64,000 nucleotides of DNA from Robertmurraya_A mangrovi (GCF_034427655.1 NZ_JAXOFX010000001.1:248001-312000); one strand, 5' to 3'. Shown: positions 25,060 to 33,669, counted from the first letter of the stretch. Numbers and translations are program-made. The notes: a model not told the origin generated them from the letters alone.

Positions 25060-25135
25060 AGTGTCATAACTTAAAAGTATTGACACTGATTTATTGATAC
25101 AGTATTCTCAAGGTATACAACGGTGTCATAACTTA
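25060..25135 (+). promoter_or_regulatory. Repeated GTGTCATAACTTA motif upstream of the resolvase
   Basis: GTGTCATAACTTA occurs at 25061-25073 and again at 25123-25135. AGTGTCA (25060-25066) is also an inverted partner of TGACACT (25081-25087). The arrangement, just upstream of the serine recombinase, suits operator sites or subsites of a res-like recombination site. Confidence 0.5.
25080..25108 (+). promoter_or_regulatory. Probable promoter of the serine recombinase
   Basis: TTGACA (25080-25085), 17 bases, TATTCT. The stretch TGACACTGATTTATTGATAC is closely similar to one upstream of the GIY-YIG helicase gene at 26507. Confidence 0.5.
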
Positions 25136-25171
25136 GTGTCTTAAATATAAAGTGAAATGAGAGTGAATATC

Positions 25172-25750
25172 ATGACAATTTACGGATATGCGAGGGTGTC
25201 CAGTAAAAACCAGTTAGACGGAAACAGTTTAGAACAACAAGAGAAAGAATTAAAGGAAAATGGTGCGACTGATATATATAAAGAACAATTTACTGGAACA
25301 AAAATAGATAGACCAGTATTTAATGAATTATTATCTAAACTAGAAAAAGGAGATACGTTAGTAGTAACAAAATTAGATAGATTTGCAAGAAGTATGACAC
25401 AAGGAAGTGAATTGGTCAGTGAATTAATAGAAAAAGGGATAAGGGTGCATATTGTTAACATTGGAATTATGGACAATACACCCGCAAGTAAACTTATTAA
25501 AAACATATTTTTTTCATTTGCAGAGTTTGAAAGAGATATGATTGTTGAGCGTACTCAAGAGGGGAAAGCTGTTGCTCGACAACGTGAGGATTTTAGAGAA
25601 GGTAGACCAAATGTATATAGTAGGAAACAAATTGAACACGCTTTAGGTTTACTAGAAACCAATTCTTACAAACAAGTTGAAGATATGACAGGTATTAGTA
25701 AGAGTACATTAATTAGAGCTAAGAGAAAACGAATACAAAAAAACATGTAG
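25172..25750 (+). CDS. Serine recombinase of the resolvase/invertase family
   Basis: A 192-residue small serine recombinase. The N-terminal YGYARVSSKNQLDGNSLEQQ contains the catalytic Ser and the flanking Arg; later KLDRFARS and the long E-helix FFSFAEFERDMIVERTQ (about residues 112-128) are complete. A C-terminal helix-turn-helix (SYKQVEDMTGISKSTLIR) binds DNA. Such enzymes resolve dimers or invert segments. ATG 25172 is preferred, as homologues begin with M-x-I/Y-GYARVS; a GTG/ATG five codons upstream is possible. The repeated motifs just upstream may be its recombination or control site. A hairpin with a later T-run follows at 25751. Confidence 0.93.
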   Translation: MTIYGYARVSSKNQLDGNSLEQQEKELKENGATDIYKEQFTGTKIDRPVFNELLSKLEKGDTLVVTKLDRFARSMTQGSELVSELIEKGIRVHIVNIGIMDNTPASKLIKNIFFSFAEFERDMIVERTQEGKAVARQREDFREGRPNVYSRKQIEHALGLLETNSYKQVEDMTGISKSTLIRAKRKRIQKNM

Positions 25751-25788
25751 TTTAGTTTTTCGACTAAATTAAATTCGATTTTTTTTGT
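25751..25788 (+). terminator. Probable terminator after the serine recombinase
   Basis: TTTAGT/ACTAAA short stem followed, after about 10 bases, by TTTTTTTT. Weak stem; tentative. Confidence 0.45.
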
Positions 25789-26015
25789 AGTACCAGAAGG
25801 TGTGTCGAAGATTCTACATTGTTTATTAAGTAGTTATATTTAACAATAAAACCACATAATTGGTTTGTTTTATCTAATAATATTGGTTGCAAACTTTTAC
25901 CAAACATAAGATATTACGTGGAAATTCAAATAGCTTTATAAAATTATTATGACTAAACATATAGAAATCTTTATAGTATAATTTAGCCATAAAAGGGAAT
26001 AGGAGGTAGATAGGT

Positions 26016-26192
26016 ATGGAATGTAAAAATTGTAATAGAGAGATGGCACTAATTATAGAAGAAGATGGATATAGACAATGGGAGTGTAGGGGTATAGACC
26101 AATTTGAAACAGATGAAAATTGTGGTACATATTTAGAACAGAGAGAAGAGAATGGTTGGAAAAAAGAATGGAGAAAAACTAAAGATAGATAA
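26016..26192 (+). CDS. 58-residue putative zinc-ribbon protein
   Basis: A short ORF with a strong start: AGGAGGTAGATAGGT before ATG 26016. The protein has CKNC near residues 3-6 and further cysteines near 24 and 36 (WECRG, ENCGTY), spaced like a small zinc ribbon, plus a charged, Trp-rich C-terminus. No named family recognised. An intrinsic terminator follows at once, supporting that it is a real independent gene. It lies between the serine recombinase and the GIY-YIG helicase, so it could be a small regulator of either. Confidence 0.65.
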   Translation: MECKNCNREMALIIEEDGYRQWECRGIDQFETDENCGTYLEQREENGWKKEWRKTKDR

Positions 26193-26202
26193 TGTGTCCA
26201 TT

Positions 26203-26230
26203 CAGGAGGGATATATTCTCTCCTCTTTTT
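26203..26230 (+). terminator. Terminator after the small zinc-ribbon gene
   Basis: AGGAGGGA and TCTCTCCT pair around a short loop, followed by CTTTTT. Confidence 0.75.
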
Positions 26231-26608
26231 ATGGATTATGGGACTAACTGTATTAAAAACAATTTATAAAGTTAGTAGGCAGAAAGATGGTTACATAGGA
26301 TATTAGTAGGGTTGCACCTGTTAATCCCGATTTTGATTTAATGGGATACTTAAATGCTATAACTACAAGTTGCAAAAACGCTAATAGTGGGCAGTAAATT
26401 TATTAGTCCTCAAACTATAGATAAGTGAGAGAATTTAGCACTTAAGATAGAAATAATGGATTATAAAAAAACTTAATGGAATCTTAGTAGACTGTTAAAA
26501 GGGGTATGACACTATTTATTAGATACAATATAGGTAAAATAGTTGGTTAGTTCTATGGGAGAGACCTATTTTGTAATTAATATTAAATTTTATTATGGGG
26601 GATTAAAA
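26231..26608 (+). other. Intergenic region before the GIY-YIG helicase
   Basis: No gene supported. An open stretch ending at 26398 (VAPVNPDFDLMGYLN and following) lacks a start and may be a coding relic. A promoter resembling the one before the serine recombinase lies at 26507-26534. Confidence 0.35.
26507..26534 (+). promoter_or_regulatory. Probable promoter of the GIY-YIG helicase, shared motif with 25080
   Basis: TGACACTATTTATTAGATAC is followed by AATATAGG. Compared with the serine-recombinase promoter the blocks TGACACT, ATTTATT and GATACA are conserved with the same overall spacing, suggesting shared control inside the element. Confidence 0.5.
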
Positions 26609-28360
26609 ATGAGGGAAAGAGTATTTGCAAAGGACAATTTTAATGCCTTTGATTTTTCTATTGAAGATTTAAAAAATGGAAATATAGATTCTGAGTATAT
26701 CGATGAAATTGCTAGTAAAACGTGTGTGTATATTCAATATACCTCAGATAAGAAGAAATATTACATAGGTGAATCTGATCAATATTTAATTAAAGGAAGT
26801 AAAAAAGGTCGTTTTTATGAACACCTTCAAGAAGACGATAGTGTAGCTGGAAATATAACTTTCAATATGTTTGATAGGGTATTAATAATTAACAGTCGAT
26901 TTCTTAAAGGAAATGGTAAGGTTTTAGAAACAAAGTTATTAAAATATATTGATACAGAGTTTAAGGTAATCAGTGGTAGGACATTAGTGAATAAAAGAAT
27001 AAATCAGCCGCATGCAGAAGAATTATCTCAAGATATAGAATTGAAATTATTTCCGGAATTATGGGTATTTTTGAAGGAGAAGGATTTTGTTAAAAACGAT
27101 TTAACAGAGGTTGAAAAAAATCCGATAAAATATTACTCTCCTTTTGGTAAATCATTCGATGATATTCAGAAGAAATCTATTGAAAGAGTAATAGAAATTG
27201 GTCAACTTACTAGTAATGAAAGTCGATTTTTAATAAAAGGTGAGCCAGGAACTGGTAAAACATTTATAGTTGCTACTGCTGTAATTGAATTAATAAGATT
27301 AGGTAAGAAGGTTGCGATAATAGTTAATCAGTCTTCTATGTCAAAAATATATAAGGAATTATTTAACTTAATTCCAAGTTCTAAAAAACCGTTTATTGGT
27401 TCCTTAGCTACTTTTGAAAATAACCTTAAAAATAACCACATTGTATTAAGTGATTTTTCAATGATAATTGTTGATGAAGCCCATAGGTTAAAACAATCAC
27501 AAGGAAAACATAACTACTTACCGGGTACTTATGTATTAGATAGGAATAACATGGAATTAACTGAATTAGATGTCATTGAAAGATACGGTCTAAATATTAT
27601 TCTAATGTATGATGAATTCCAATTGATTAGAGACAGCGATATAGATATTCAGAGATTCAAAGAACGTGTTAGAGGTTACGAAGAAATAGAATTGGAAGTT
27701 CAATATAGAATACAGTCTACAAATATCTCTGCAGAGAATTATACAAAGGGTTTGAGAAATCTACTCCAGTTAGAAGATGTTAAATATGACAATTCAATAT
27801 TCGGTAATGGGTATAATTTTAAAATTGTGAATTCTTTATCCGAATTAGTAGACTATATAAAGCAAAAGACAAATTCAAGTAATAAGAATGCAAGATTATT
27901 AAGTGGATTTTATAAAGAATGGATCTCTAAAGGAACAGATGCATTTGAATGGAGGGAGGCAATATATGGAGTAAATCTCAAATGGAATACACCTAATGAT
28001 AAGTTAGGAAAGAAGAATTGGCTTACTTATACTTCAGAGAGAGAACTACAATTTAAAGAGGTAGGATGTATCCATATAGCTCAAGGTATGGATTTGGATT
28101 TCGCTGGGGTTATAATTGGCAAAGATTTAGACGTTATAACAGATACTAATGGAGAAGAGATATTAGTTGCTAATAGAAAAAACTACTTTGACACTAATGG
28201 TATTCCTATTAATGGAACAGATGTAAATAATGAGAGATTAACGGAATATATAAAGAAAGTATATTATATTTTATTAACTAGGGGGATTTATGGTACAGCT
28301 GCATACTTTGAAAACCCTCAAGTTAAAGAGTACTTTCAAAAAAAACTATTTGACCAATAA
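26609..28360 (+). CDS. GIY-YIG nuclease fused to a DUF2075-type SF1 helicase
   Basis: A 583-residue fusion. Residues about 30-120 look like a GIY-YIG nuclease: VYIQYTSDKKKYYIGES, then GRFYEHL with the expected Arg, and a later glutamate in VLETKLL. From about residue 190 a superfamily-1 helicase domain of the DUF2075 type follows: Walker A GEPGTGKTF near 214, Walker B MIIVDEAHRL near 288, MYDEFQLI near 335 and the C-terminal QGMDLDFAGVIIG and YILLTRG (motif VI) near 495 and 560. Probably cuts or remodels foreign or branched DNA. GGGGGATTAAAA precedes ATG 26609. A MazG-like gene lies about 240 bases downstream after a hairpin; together they resemble a phage-defence module, which is inference. 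Confidence 0.82.
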   Translation: MRERVFAKDNFNAFDFSIEDLKNGNIDSEYIDEIASKTCVYIQYTSDKKKYYIGESDQYLIKGSKKGRFYEHLQEDDSVAGNITFNMFDRVLIINSRFLKGNGKVLETKLLKYIDTEFKVISGRTLVNKRINQPHAEELSQDIELKLFPELWVFLKEKDFVKNDLTEVEKNPIKYYSPFGKSFDDIQKKSIERVIEIGQLTSNESRFLIKGEPGTGKTFIVATAVIELIRLGKKVAIIVNQSSMSKIYKELFNLIPSSKKPFIGSLATFENNLKNNHIVLSDFSMIIVDEAHRLKQSQGKHNYLPGTYVLDRNNMELTELDVIERYGLNIILMYDEFQLIRDSDIDIQRFKERVRGYEEIELEVQYRIQSTNISAENYTKGLRNLLQLEDVKYDNSIFGNGYNFKIVNSLSELVDYIKQKTNSSNKNARLLSGFYKEWISKGTDAFEWREAIYGVNLKWNTPNDKLGKKNWLTYTSERELQFKEVGCIHIAQGMDLDFAGVIIGKDLDVITDTNGEEILVANRKNYFDTNGIPINGTDVNNERLTEYIKKVYYILLTRGIYGTAAYFENPQVKEYFQKKLFDQ

Positions 28361-28389
28361 AGAGTAAAGTAGTATAAAACGATAAAAGT

Positions 28390-28421
28390 GTAAGGCACAT
28401 TAATTATTAATGTGCTTTTCT
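28390..28421 (+). terminator. Terminator between the GIY-YIG helicase and mazG-like genes
   Basis: AAGGCACATTAAT and ATTAATGTGCTTTT form a strong stem followed by CTAG; 10-bp palindromic core. Confidence 0.75.
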
Positions 28422-28603
28422 AGTCTCCTATAAAACACAGAGACCTCAAAAGGGAATTAATCAATAATAATACTTTACTGTCATTAGTAGTATTATTGCA
28501 AAATGAAAACAGGGAATTTGAGAGTTTTCCTAACGATTCTAATAATAACTCTTATTAACTTCTATTAAATGGCATTTAAATAATAAACGAAATAGGTGTA
28601 ATA

Positions 28604-28939
28604 ATGGAAATAAGAGAACTAACGAATAAAGTAATTCAATTTAGAGATAACCGTCACTGGAAACAATTCCATAACCCAAAGGATTTAGCGATATCGTTAT
28701 CACTTGAAGCAAGTGAATTATTGGAGAATTTTCAATGGAAAAGTAGTAATGAAGCAGTGGAAACAAAAATTGAAAATATAAAAGATGAACTTGCTGATAT
28801 ACTTATATACAGTATGTTATTAGCGAATGAACTAAATTTAGATATAAATGATATTGTTTCCAAAAAGATTGAAAAGAACGAAGTGAAGTATCCTATTGAA
28901 AAAGCGTATGGTGTAAATACTAAATATAAAGACCTATAG
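28604..28939 (+). CDS. MazG-like nucleotide pyrophosphohydrolase
   Basis: A 111-residue all-alpha NTP pyrophosphatase. The metal-binding signature is complete: LEASELLENFQW (ExxE near residues 34-37) followed by IKDELADILIY (ExxD near 63-66), with DNRHWKQFHNPKDLA at the N-terminus as in the dCTPase/RS21-C6 branch. It hydrolyses a (d)NTP to the monophosphate plus pyrophosphate. AATAGGTGTAAT gives its ribosome binding site. Position behind a nuclease-helicase fusion in a mobile element suggests nucleotide depletion or sanitising as part of a defence or replication strategy; house-cleaning is the plain alternative. Confidence 0.9.
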   Translation: MEIRELTNKVIQFRDNRHWKQFHNPKDLAISLSLEASELLENFQWKSSNEAVETKIENIKDELADILIYSMLLANELNLDINDIVSKKIEKNEVKYPIEKAYGVNTKYKDL

Positions 28940-28965
28940 GAATTCTTTGCATTTTCTAATTAAAT

Positions 28966-29040
28966 GGAGTTCCTAACAGCCATCCAGCATACAATGCAAA
29001 AATGGATCGTGACAAGGACGGTTATGCTTGTGAAAGATAA
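28966..29040 (+). pseudogene. Relic of an Excalibur calcium-binding domain
   Basis: A 24-codon open stretch ending in TAA encodes HPAYNAKMDRDKDGYACER, the unmistakable C-terminal half of an Excalibur domain (DxDxDGxxCE). A stop codon lies in frame just upstream and no start is present. Excalibur domains usually end secreted thermonucleases or surface proteins; a thermonuclease gene sits at 32571 in this element. Confidence 0.75.
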
Positions 29041-29505
29041 ATATAATTAGTACATTGAGGTATGTCTATAAGGCATATCTTTTTATATCCTTTCAAACTA
29101 ATTTAAAGCATGCTACAGACGTGTAAGACCTTCAGGTAGTTACCCTATAATCTTAACGTATAGCGGTTGAGGAATGAAATGATAAGCAGAATCGACGTTG
29201 AATTGATTCTATTAGTAACATATCTTACTTGAATGCATATAAGCGTCATAGAGAAGACGTTATTTATTAAAATATTATATTGTTTTAATAGGCTTGATGG
29301 CTTAGAGCAAATCTGAAAATTAAATAGGGGGCAAAAAACAACATTGTGGTATGTCTATTCACTGCAAAAACTTAGAGCAGTTTAGGGAACACCGACGGAG
29401 TAATTTTGAGTTTATACGATATATTATTAAATTGACACACTTAAGAATGGGATAATTTGCTATTATTAAGTAGTTCTTATTAACTAGTAAAAGGGAGGAG
29501 AATAA
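29041..29505 (+). other. Intergenic region, nothing coding recognised
   Basis: An AGAATC/GATTCT hairpin near 29190 is the only visible structure. A segment near 29092-29123 (CAAACTAATTTAAAGCATG) has a diverged copy near 31003-31031, suggesting a small duplicated remnant. Confidence 0.35.
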
Positions 29506-30060
29506 ATGATGAATAAAAATTTATTTAAAAACATCATTGCAGTAGTAGTTCTACTAAGTGTTTTATTACAAATGACAACTTCTTCATCTTCAGCAGCAAC
29601 CAAAAGGGAAACGAAGAGTTTTTTAAGGGACAGAACATTGGTATATACATATCAGTATTTCGACGGAAATAGTAAAAGTTATGAAAGCTTTAGATTTTCC
29701 TATGAGGAAAACAAGTCTTATAACTGGTTTACCAAGGATGGGATTGAATTATGGGAATCCCAAACCAAAACCGAATATTTTCATGGTGGAGGTTATGGCG
29801 GAGGTCATTACATGAAGAGAAATGCTAGAGTAGGAGATAAAATATATTCGTATGGTTCTTCTGAAAAATACTATGATGGTAAAATAATAAGTGTAAATGC
29901 AAAGGTAAAAACGAAGGCAAAGGTCTTTACAAACTGTACAATTATTAGGGAACAAGATGGAGATAAGAGATATTATGCACCCGGACATGGCATAGTAAAA
30001 GAAGTCAATGCTAAAGGTGAAGTAGTAAAGCAGCTTTATTCTTTGAAAAAGGTCAATTAA
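29506..30060 (+). CDS. Secreted protein of unknown function
   Basis: A 184-residue protein with a classical signal peptide (hydrophobic residues 9-25, then SSSSAA as likely cleavage site). The mature part is rich in Tyr, Lys and Gly, with a GGGYGGGHYMKRNARVGD stretch and a C-terminal APGHGIVKEVNAKGEVV reminiscent of beta-rich extracytoplasmic domains that occur in SH3-containing relatives. The latter segment resembles the C-terminus of the next gene product (YFAKNIGIIKLIDSD), so the two may share a domain. AGGGAGGAGAATAA precedes the ATGATG start. Function unknown. Confidence 0.75.
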   Translation: MMNKNLFKNIIAVVVLLSVLLQMTTSSSSAATKRETKSFLRDRTLVYTYQYFDGNSKSYESFRFSYEENKSYNWFTKDGIELWESQTKTEYFHGGGYGGGHYMKRNARVGDKIYSYGSSEKYYDGKIISVNAKVKTKAKVFTNCTIIREQDGDKRYYAPGHGIVKEVNAKGEVVKQLYSLKKVN

Positions 30061-30171
30061 GTTCAGCACGATGATAAAATAGACTTAATTAAAAAGAGCT
30101 ACTTATATTGATGTTAATCGGATATCACCACCAATATTGAATGGTTCAAAAGAGTAATAAGGAGATAGTTT

Positions 30172-30957
30172 ATGAAGAAAAGTATTGTTTTAAAACTTAC
30201 GTTAGTACTTGTATTAATGATTAGCTTGTTTTTACCTTATTCAACTACAACAACCAATGCAGCAAGTAAAGAGACAGCAACAGTTAATGTAAAGGCAGCG
30301 GATGTTAGAGAAAAAGCATCAATTAAATCTAAGAAACTAGGAACGTTAAAAAAAGGAACAAAGGTAACTGTATACGAAAAAACAAAGAGTGGTTGGTCTA
30401 AGATCAATTATAAAAAGCAGTATGCGTATGTAGTAACGAAGAGTTTGGAGTTTACGAGTAAGAAACAAAAAGAAAGTTATTTAATGGATACTAAAAGAAC
30501 TTATGTTTATAAACTAGGTATTGATAAAAATTACGTAACATTAAGTTATGGTAATAAAAATAAAAATGGATATAATCTTTGGACGGGTAAAGATATACGC
30601 CTAGAAACTCATGCAGAATGGGCAAAAGAAACATCAGAAGGTCTTTTTTTTGGATTGGGTGATATAAATGCCCCTAGAGAAGATGTTAAATATATTTCAT
30701 ATCCTATTAAAGTCGGTAAAACGTGGTCGAGTTTTGATCTTACTTTTCATATTAGTTCTATAAATAAGACTATTAAAACCCAAGCAGGTACATTTAAAAA
30801 TGTTATCGAAGTAGAATGTTACGCTTATGATCATACAGATGATGAAGTGAAACATTTACAAACTTACTATTTTGCTAAGAATATAGGCATAATTAAATTA
30901 ATAGACAGTGATAAAAATATGATTAGTGAACTAGTAAAAATAAGTGAATATGATTAA
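30172..30957 (+). CDS. Secreted SH3b protein
   Basis: A 261-residue exported protein: signal peptide ending near TTNAASK at about residue 29, one bacterial SH3 domain at about 35-100 (VNVKAADVREKASIKSKKLG, GWSKINYKKQYAYV), then a C-terminal domain ending YYFAKNIGIIKLID. SH3b domains bind cell-wall peptides. AAGGAGATAGTT precedes ATG 30172. It is 111 bases after the previous secreted-protein gene and probably co-transcribed. The C-terminal domain is not recognised. Confidence 0.82.
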   Translation: MKKSIVLKLTLVLVLMISLFLPYSTTTTNAASKETATVNVKAADVREKASIKSKKLGTLKKGTKVTVYEKTKSGWSKINYKKQYAYVVTKSLEFTSKKQKESYLMDTKRTYVYKLGIDKNYVTLSYGNKNKNGYNLWTGKDIRLETHAEWAKETSEGLFFGLGDINAPREDVKYISYPIKVGKTWSSFDLTFHISSINKTIKTQAGTFKNVIEVECYAYDHTDDEVKHLQTYYFAKNIGIIKLIDSDKNMISELVKISEYD

Positions 30958-31240
30958 ATTTATATGAGTAGCATGAATTGGCTACTCTTTTAGTTGTGTC
31001 TTTGAAACTAATTTAATGCGTGATACAAAAGAGACTAAAAAAAGAGTATGAGAGGGGGTAACATATCGGGGAGTATATTACACATTGGGTATATCTACCA
31101 ATACAGCCAATTGTTATGCACTTCATGCCAAAGTAAGTAACGGAGCGGTTATGTTTAAGTGTTTAATAGTTACATTTAAGGGGTATTTTGGTAAAATATA
31201 TTAGTTAAATATAATTAGTAAAAAGGAGAGGAAGTAACAT

Positions 31241-32098
31241 ATGAAAAATTTATGTATATTCCTATTATCTATTGTATTGTTTGTTAGTGGTCAAACCATC
31301 ACTCATGCGGTAGACACCTCTAATCCAAAGCCTACAATATTGTTGCATGGTTTGAATGGAGGTTCGGATACTTATAAGGTAATGAAGAAATCATATGAAG
31401 ATATTAACTATGCTGTAGGGGAAGTATTAGTCAACAAAAATGGAGGTATCAAAACGACTAAGGTTGCAAAGGTGACGAAAACAATTATTCATGGCCCTGG
31501 AAATGAAGATGGAAGGGGAGTAGTAACTCCACTAGTTGTTAGTGTAGTATTTGAAAATAATAAGGATTCCATAGCAAACCAGGCAAAATGGGTTAAAAAA
31601 GTTTTAACTGAAGTGAAAAAGACATATAGAACAAATAAAGTTGATATAATTGCTCATAGTATGGGTGGATTAACTGCTACAAAATATATCTTAGATACTG
31701 GTGGAAATGATATTGATACCTTAATCACGTTGGATTCTCCAATTCTGGGTTCAAAATTGCCTAGTTTTTTAAATGCCCTTAAGATAGTAAACAGAGATTT
31801 ACGGGTGGCTATAAAATCAGCACAAGAAACATTCCCTTCTTTAGTAGACCTTCAAATAAACTCTAAAGCCATACAGGATCTTTATAAAAGAAGAAGTAAG
31901 TTTAATAAGAACATTAAAGTGATTAGTTGGGCAGCTACTAAGAATGATTTTAAGATAATTAATACCGTTTCTACAGGGAGTGCTCATGGATTACAGCATT
32001 TCACGAAGAATATAAAATTATTTGTCATGGATACTAATCATTCTGGGATTCACGATCTTCCAGCAGATCCATTACTAGCTTATTCAAGAGGTAATTAA
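31241..32098 (+). CDS. Secreted lipase-like alpha/beta hydrolase
   Basis: A 285-residue protein with an N-terminal signal peptide (cleavage near THAVD, residue 24). The oxyanion segment PTILLHGLNGG and the nucleophile elbow IIAHSMGGLTA (Ser near residue 140) are standard for lipases and esterases; a likely Asp lies in TLDSPILG and a His near the C-terminus in MDTNHSGIHDLP. This pattern matches DUF915-type hydrolases of Firmicutes. Expected outside the cell, acting on esters or lipids. AAAAGGAGAGGAAGTAACAT precedes ATG 31241. Part of the run of exported proteins in the element. Confidence 0.85.
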   Translation: MKNLCIFLLSIVLFVSGQTITHAVDTSNPKPTILLHGLNGGSDTYKVMKKSYEDINYAVGEVLVNKNGGIKTTKVAKVTKTIIHGPGNEDGRGVVTPLVVSVVFENNKDSIANQAKWVKKVLTEVKKTYRTNKVDIIAHSMGGLTATKYILDTGGNDIDTLITLDSPILGSKLPSFLNALKIVNRDLRVAIKSAQETFPSLVDLQINSKAIQDLYKRRSKFNKNIKVISWAATKNDFKIINTVSTGSAHGLQHFTKNIKLFVMDTNHSGIHDLPADPLLAYSRGN

Positions 32099-32512
32099 TA
32101 TTATATTGATATTGGTGCTTGTATAAGGGCTTTTACAACTGATTAAATCTGTCAGGTTCTCCAGTCCTAAAGCAGTAATACAACAGGAAAGCAAACTGCC
32201 AATGACTATATTATGTAAAACAGCAGCATTACTAGGAATCTGATTACAATACTAATGCATTATTCCCTAAGATAACGATGGTGATAATGATTATGATCCT
32301 ACCTGGAAAAAGAGAAAAGTGATTCTTAAATTTGGGTGATATTTAAGATGAGAAAATGAGGTAGAAATATATTTCAAGTACCAGGAAATCCAGTTTCTTT
32401 AAAATTCAATTGGGATAAAATAGTTAGGATCAACATTGTAGAATATTTTTATGTTGTAACATAAGCCTTTAAAACTCCTAATAAAACAAATTAATATATT
32501 ATAAATAATAGT
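32099..32512 (+). other. Intergenic region with possible coding remnant
   Basis: No intact gene. An open stretch around 32272-32340 encodes DNDGDNDYDPTWKKRK before a stop and follows an in-frame stop, looking like a fragment of an acidic calcium-binding repeat. The rest shows no recognisable structure. Confidence 0.35.
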
Positions 32513-32560
32513 AAAAGGTTCTTATTGAAAGTAATTATATTGACTTCCGAAGAACCTTTT
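32513..32560. terminator. Bidirectional terminator between the lipase and nuclease genes
   Basis: AAAAGGTTCTT (32513-32523) and AAGAACCTTTT (32550-32560) form a perfect 11-bp stem with T-rich tails on both sides. Confidence 0.75.
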
Positions 32561-32570
32561 ATAATTTTTT

Positions 32571-33293
32571 CTATTTATACATACCCTTATTATTCTTCTT
32601 CGCATAACTCATAGCAGAACGAATTTTACTCTCATACTTATAAGTTCCGTAGTCATAAAAACCTTCTACTAATCCTGCCTTAGTAATCATTTCTTGATGT
32701 AGTTTACCATCAATCCATACCCAAGCTAATAAACGATCATATTTATCATAAACATCTTTACCATCTGTTTCTAAAACTATCTTTTTAGCTTTCTTTAATT
32801 TAGAACAGGTATAGCTAGCAGCCTCTTTCCCAAATGCTTCTTTTTGAATTGTACTCTCTGGTGTATCAATGAATAAAAAGCGAGTTTTATAGACTTTACC
32901 GTTGATTTTGAAGTTAGCAGTATCTCCATCAACACATTTATCTAACTTAACATCAGTATACTTTTTATTAATAACAATTTTACCCTTAGGAACAACAGTT
33001 TTAGGGGCTGTACCTGTACCAAGTTTATATCCTTCTAGACTAAGTTTACTTGTAGTTAGAGTGTTTTTACATTTGTTACTACTGTACTTCTTAATTAATG
33101 AAACTAATTCACTCTTAGTCTTTGCTTTTTTTGCTAGAGATGTAGGCTTATGTAGTTCATAAACACAATCAGCAGTACGGAAATGTCCCCCTAATTTGTC
33201 CAGTCTTCCTCTATGTGCTTCAGTCTGCTCAGGAAAAATGGATAACAATAAGAGTGAAGTGATGATAATTAAGGATAAAGTTAACTTTTTCAT
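32571..33293 (-). CDS. Secreted thermonuclease (SNase family) with YHYH-like N-terminus
   Basis: A 240-residue exported nuclease. The signal peptide ends near TEAH at residue 26; the next segment, RGRLDKLGGHFRTADCVYE, resembles YHYH-type calcium/metal modules. The SNase OB-fold follows from about residue 110, with catalytic-type residues in KTRFLFIDTPE (Arg and Glu) and DKYDRLLAWVWIDG (second Arg). It should cut extracellular DNA and RNA with calcium. A truncated copy of its C-terminus lies at 35458. AAGGAGAATAAA precedes ATG 33293. Confidence 0.9.
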   Translation of the reverse strand: MKKLTLSLIIITSLLLLSIFPEQTEAHRGRLDKLGGHFRTADCVYELHKPTSLAKKAKTKSELVSLIKKYSSNKCKNTLTTSKLSLEGYKLGTGTAPKTVVPKGKIVINKKYTDVKLDKCVDGDTANFKINGKVYKTRFLFIDTPESTIQKEAFGKEAASYTCSKLKKAKKIVLETDGKDVYDKYDRLLAWVWIDGKLHQEMITKAGLVEGFYDYGTYKYESKIRSAMSYAKKNNKGMYK

Positions 33294-33438
33294 TTTATTC
33301 TCCTTAGATTTAATTTACAAAAATTCTACCATAAAAATGGGGAAATAACAGATATTCTAATATTAATATTCATAATTTGGTCACAAGGTTTTTAATAATA
33401 AATGTCAAATATATCTTCTTAAAAAGGGAGGTATGTTT

Positions 33439-33624
33439 ATGAAACATCACTGTTCTATTTGTTTAAAGCAGCTAAAGAAGGATCAACAAGTTTACATGGA
33501 TGATTTTTACGCAATTAAACATCCAGAGTGTTTCGAATGGAATCCTGAATACATCCTAGACAAAGGTACTTTTCAAGAGATTGTTATTAAATATCCCAAG
33601 TATTTTAAAGACTTCAATGTATAA
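33439..33624 (+). CDS. Small zinc-finger-like protein
   Basis: A 61-residue ORF with HHCSICLKQL at the N-terminus and HPECFEWNPEYI in the middle: the two CxxC/HxxC pairs resemble a treble-clef zinc finger such as PARP-type or LIM-like modules. AAAGGGAGGTATGTTT fits ATG 33439; an ATG six bases earlier is too close to the binding site. A terminator follows. Function unknown. Confidence 0.68.
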   Translation: MKHHCSICLKQLKKDQQVYMDDFYAIKHPECFEWNPEYILDKGTFQEIVIKYPKYFKDFNV

Positions 33625-33625
33625 C

Positions 33626-33658
33626 AAAAAGCCCTTCCGTTTTGGAGGGGCTTAATTT
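33626..33658. terminator. Terminator between convergent genes
   Basis: AAGCCCTTCC and GGAGGGGCTT pair around a short loop, with AAAAA before and AATTTTAAT after. Confidence 0.75.
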
Positions 33659-33669
33659 TAATATTACAG

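Noticed and set aside
26290..26398. A small gene before the GIY-YIG helicase
   Set aside because: The open stretch has no start codon with a ribosome binding site; kept only as a possible relic.
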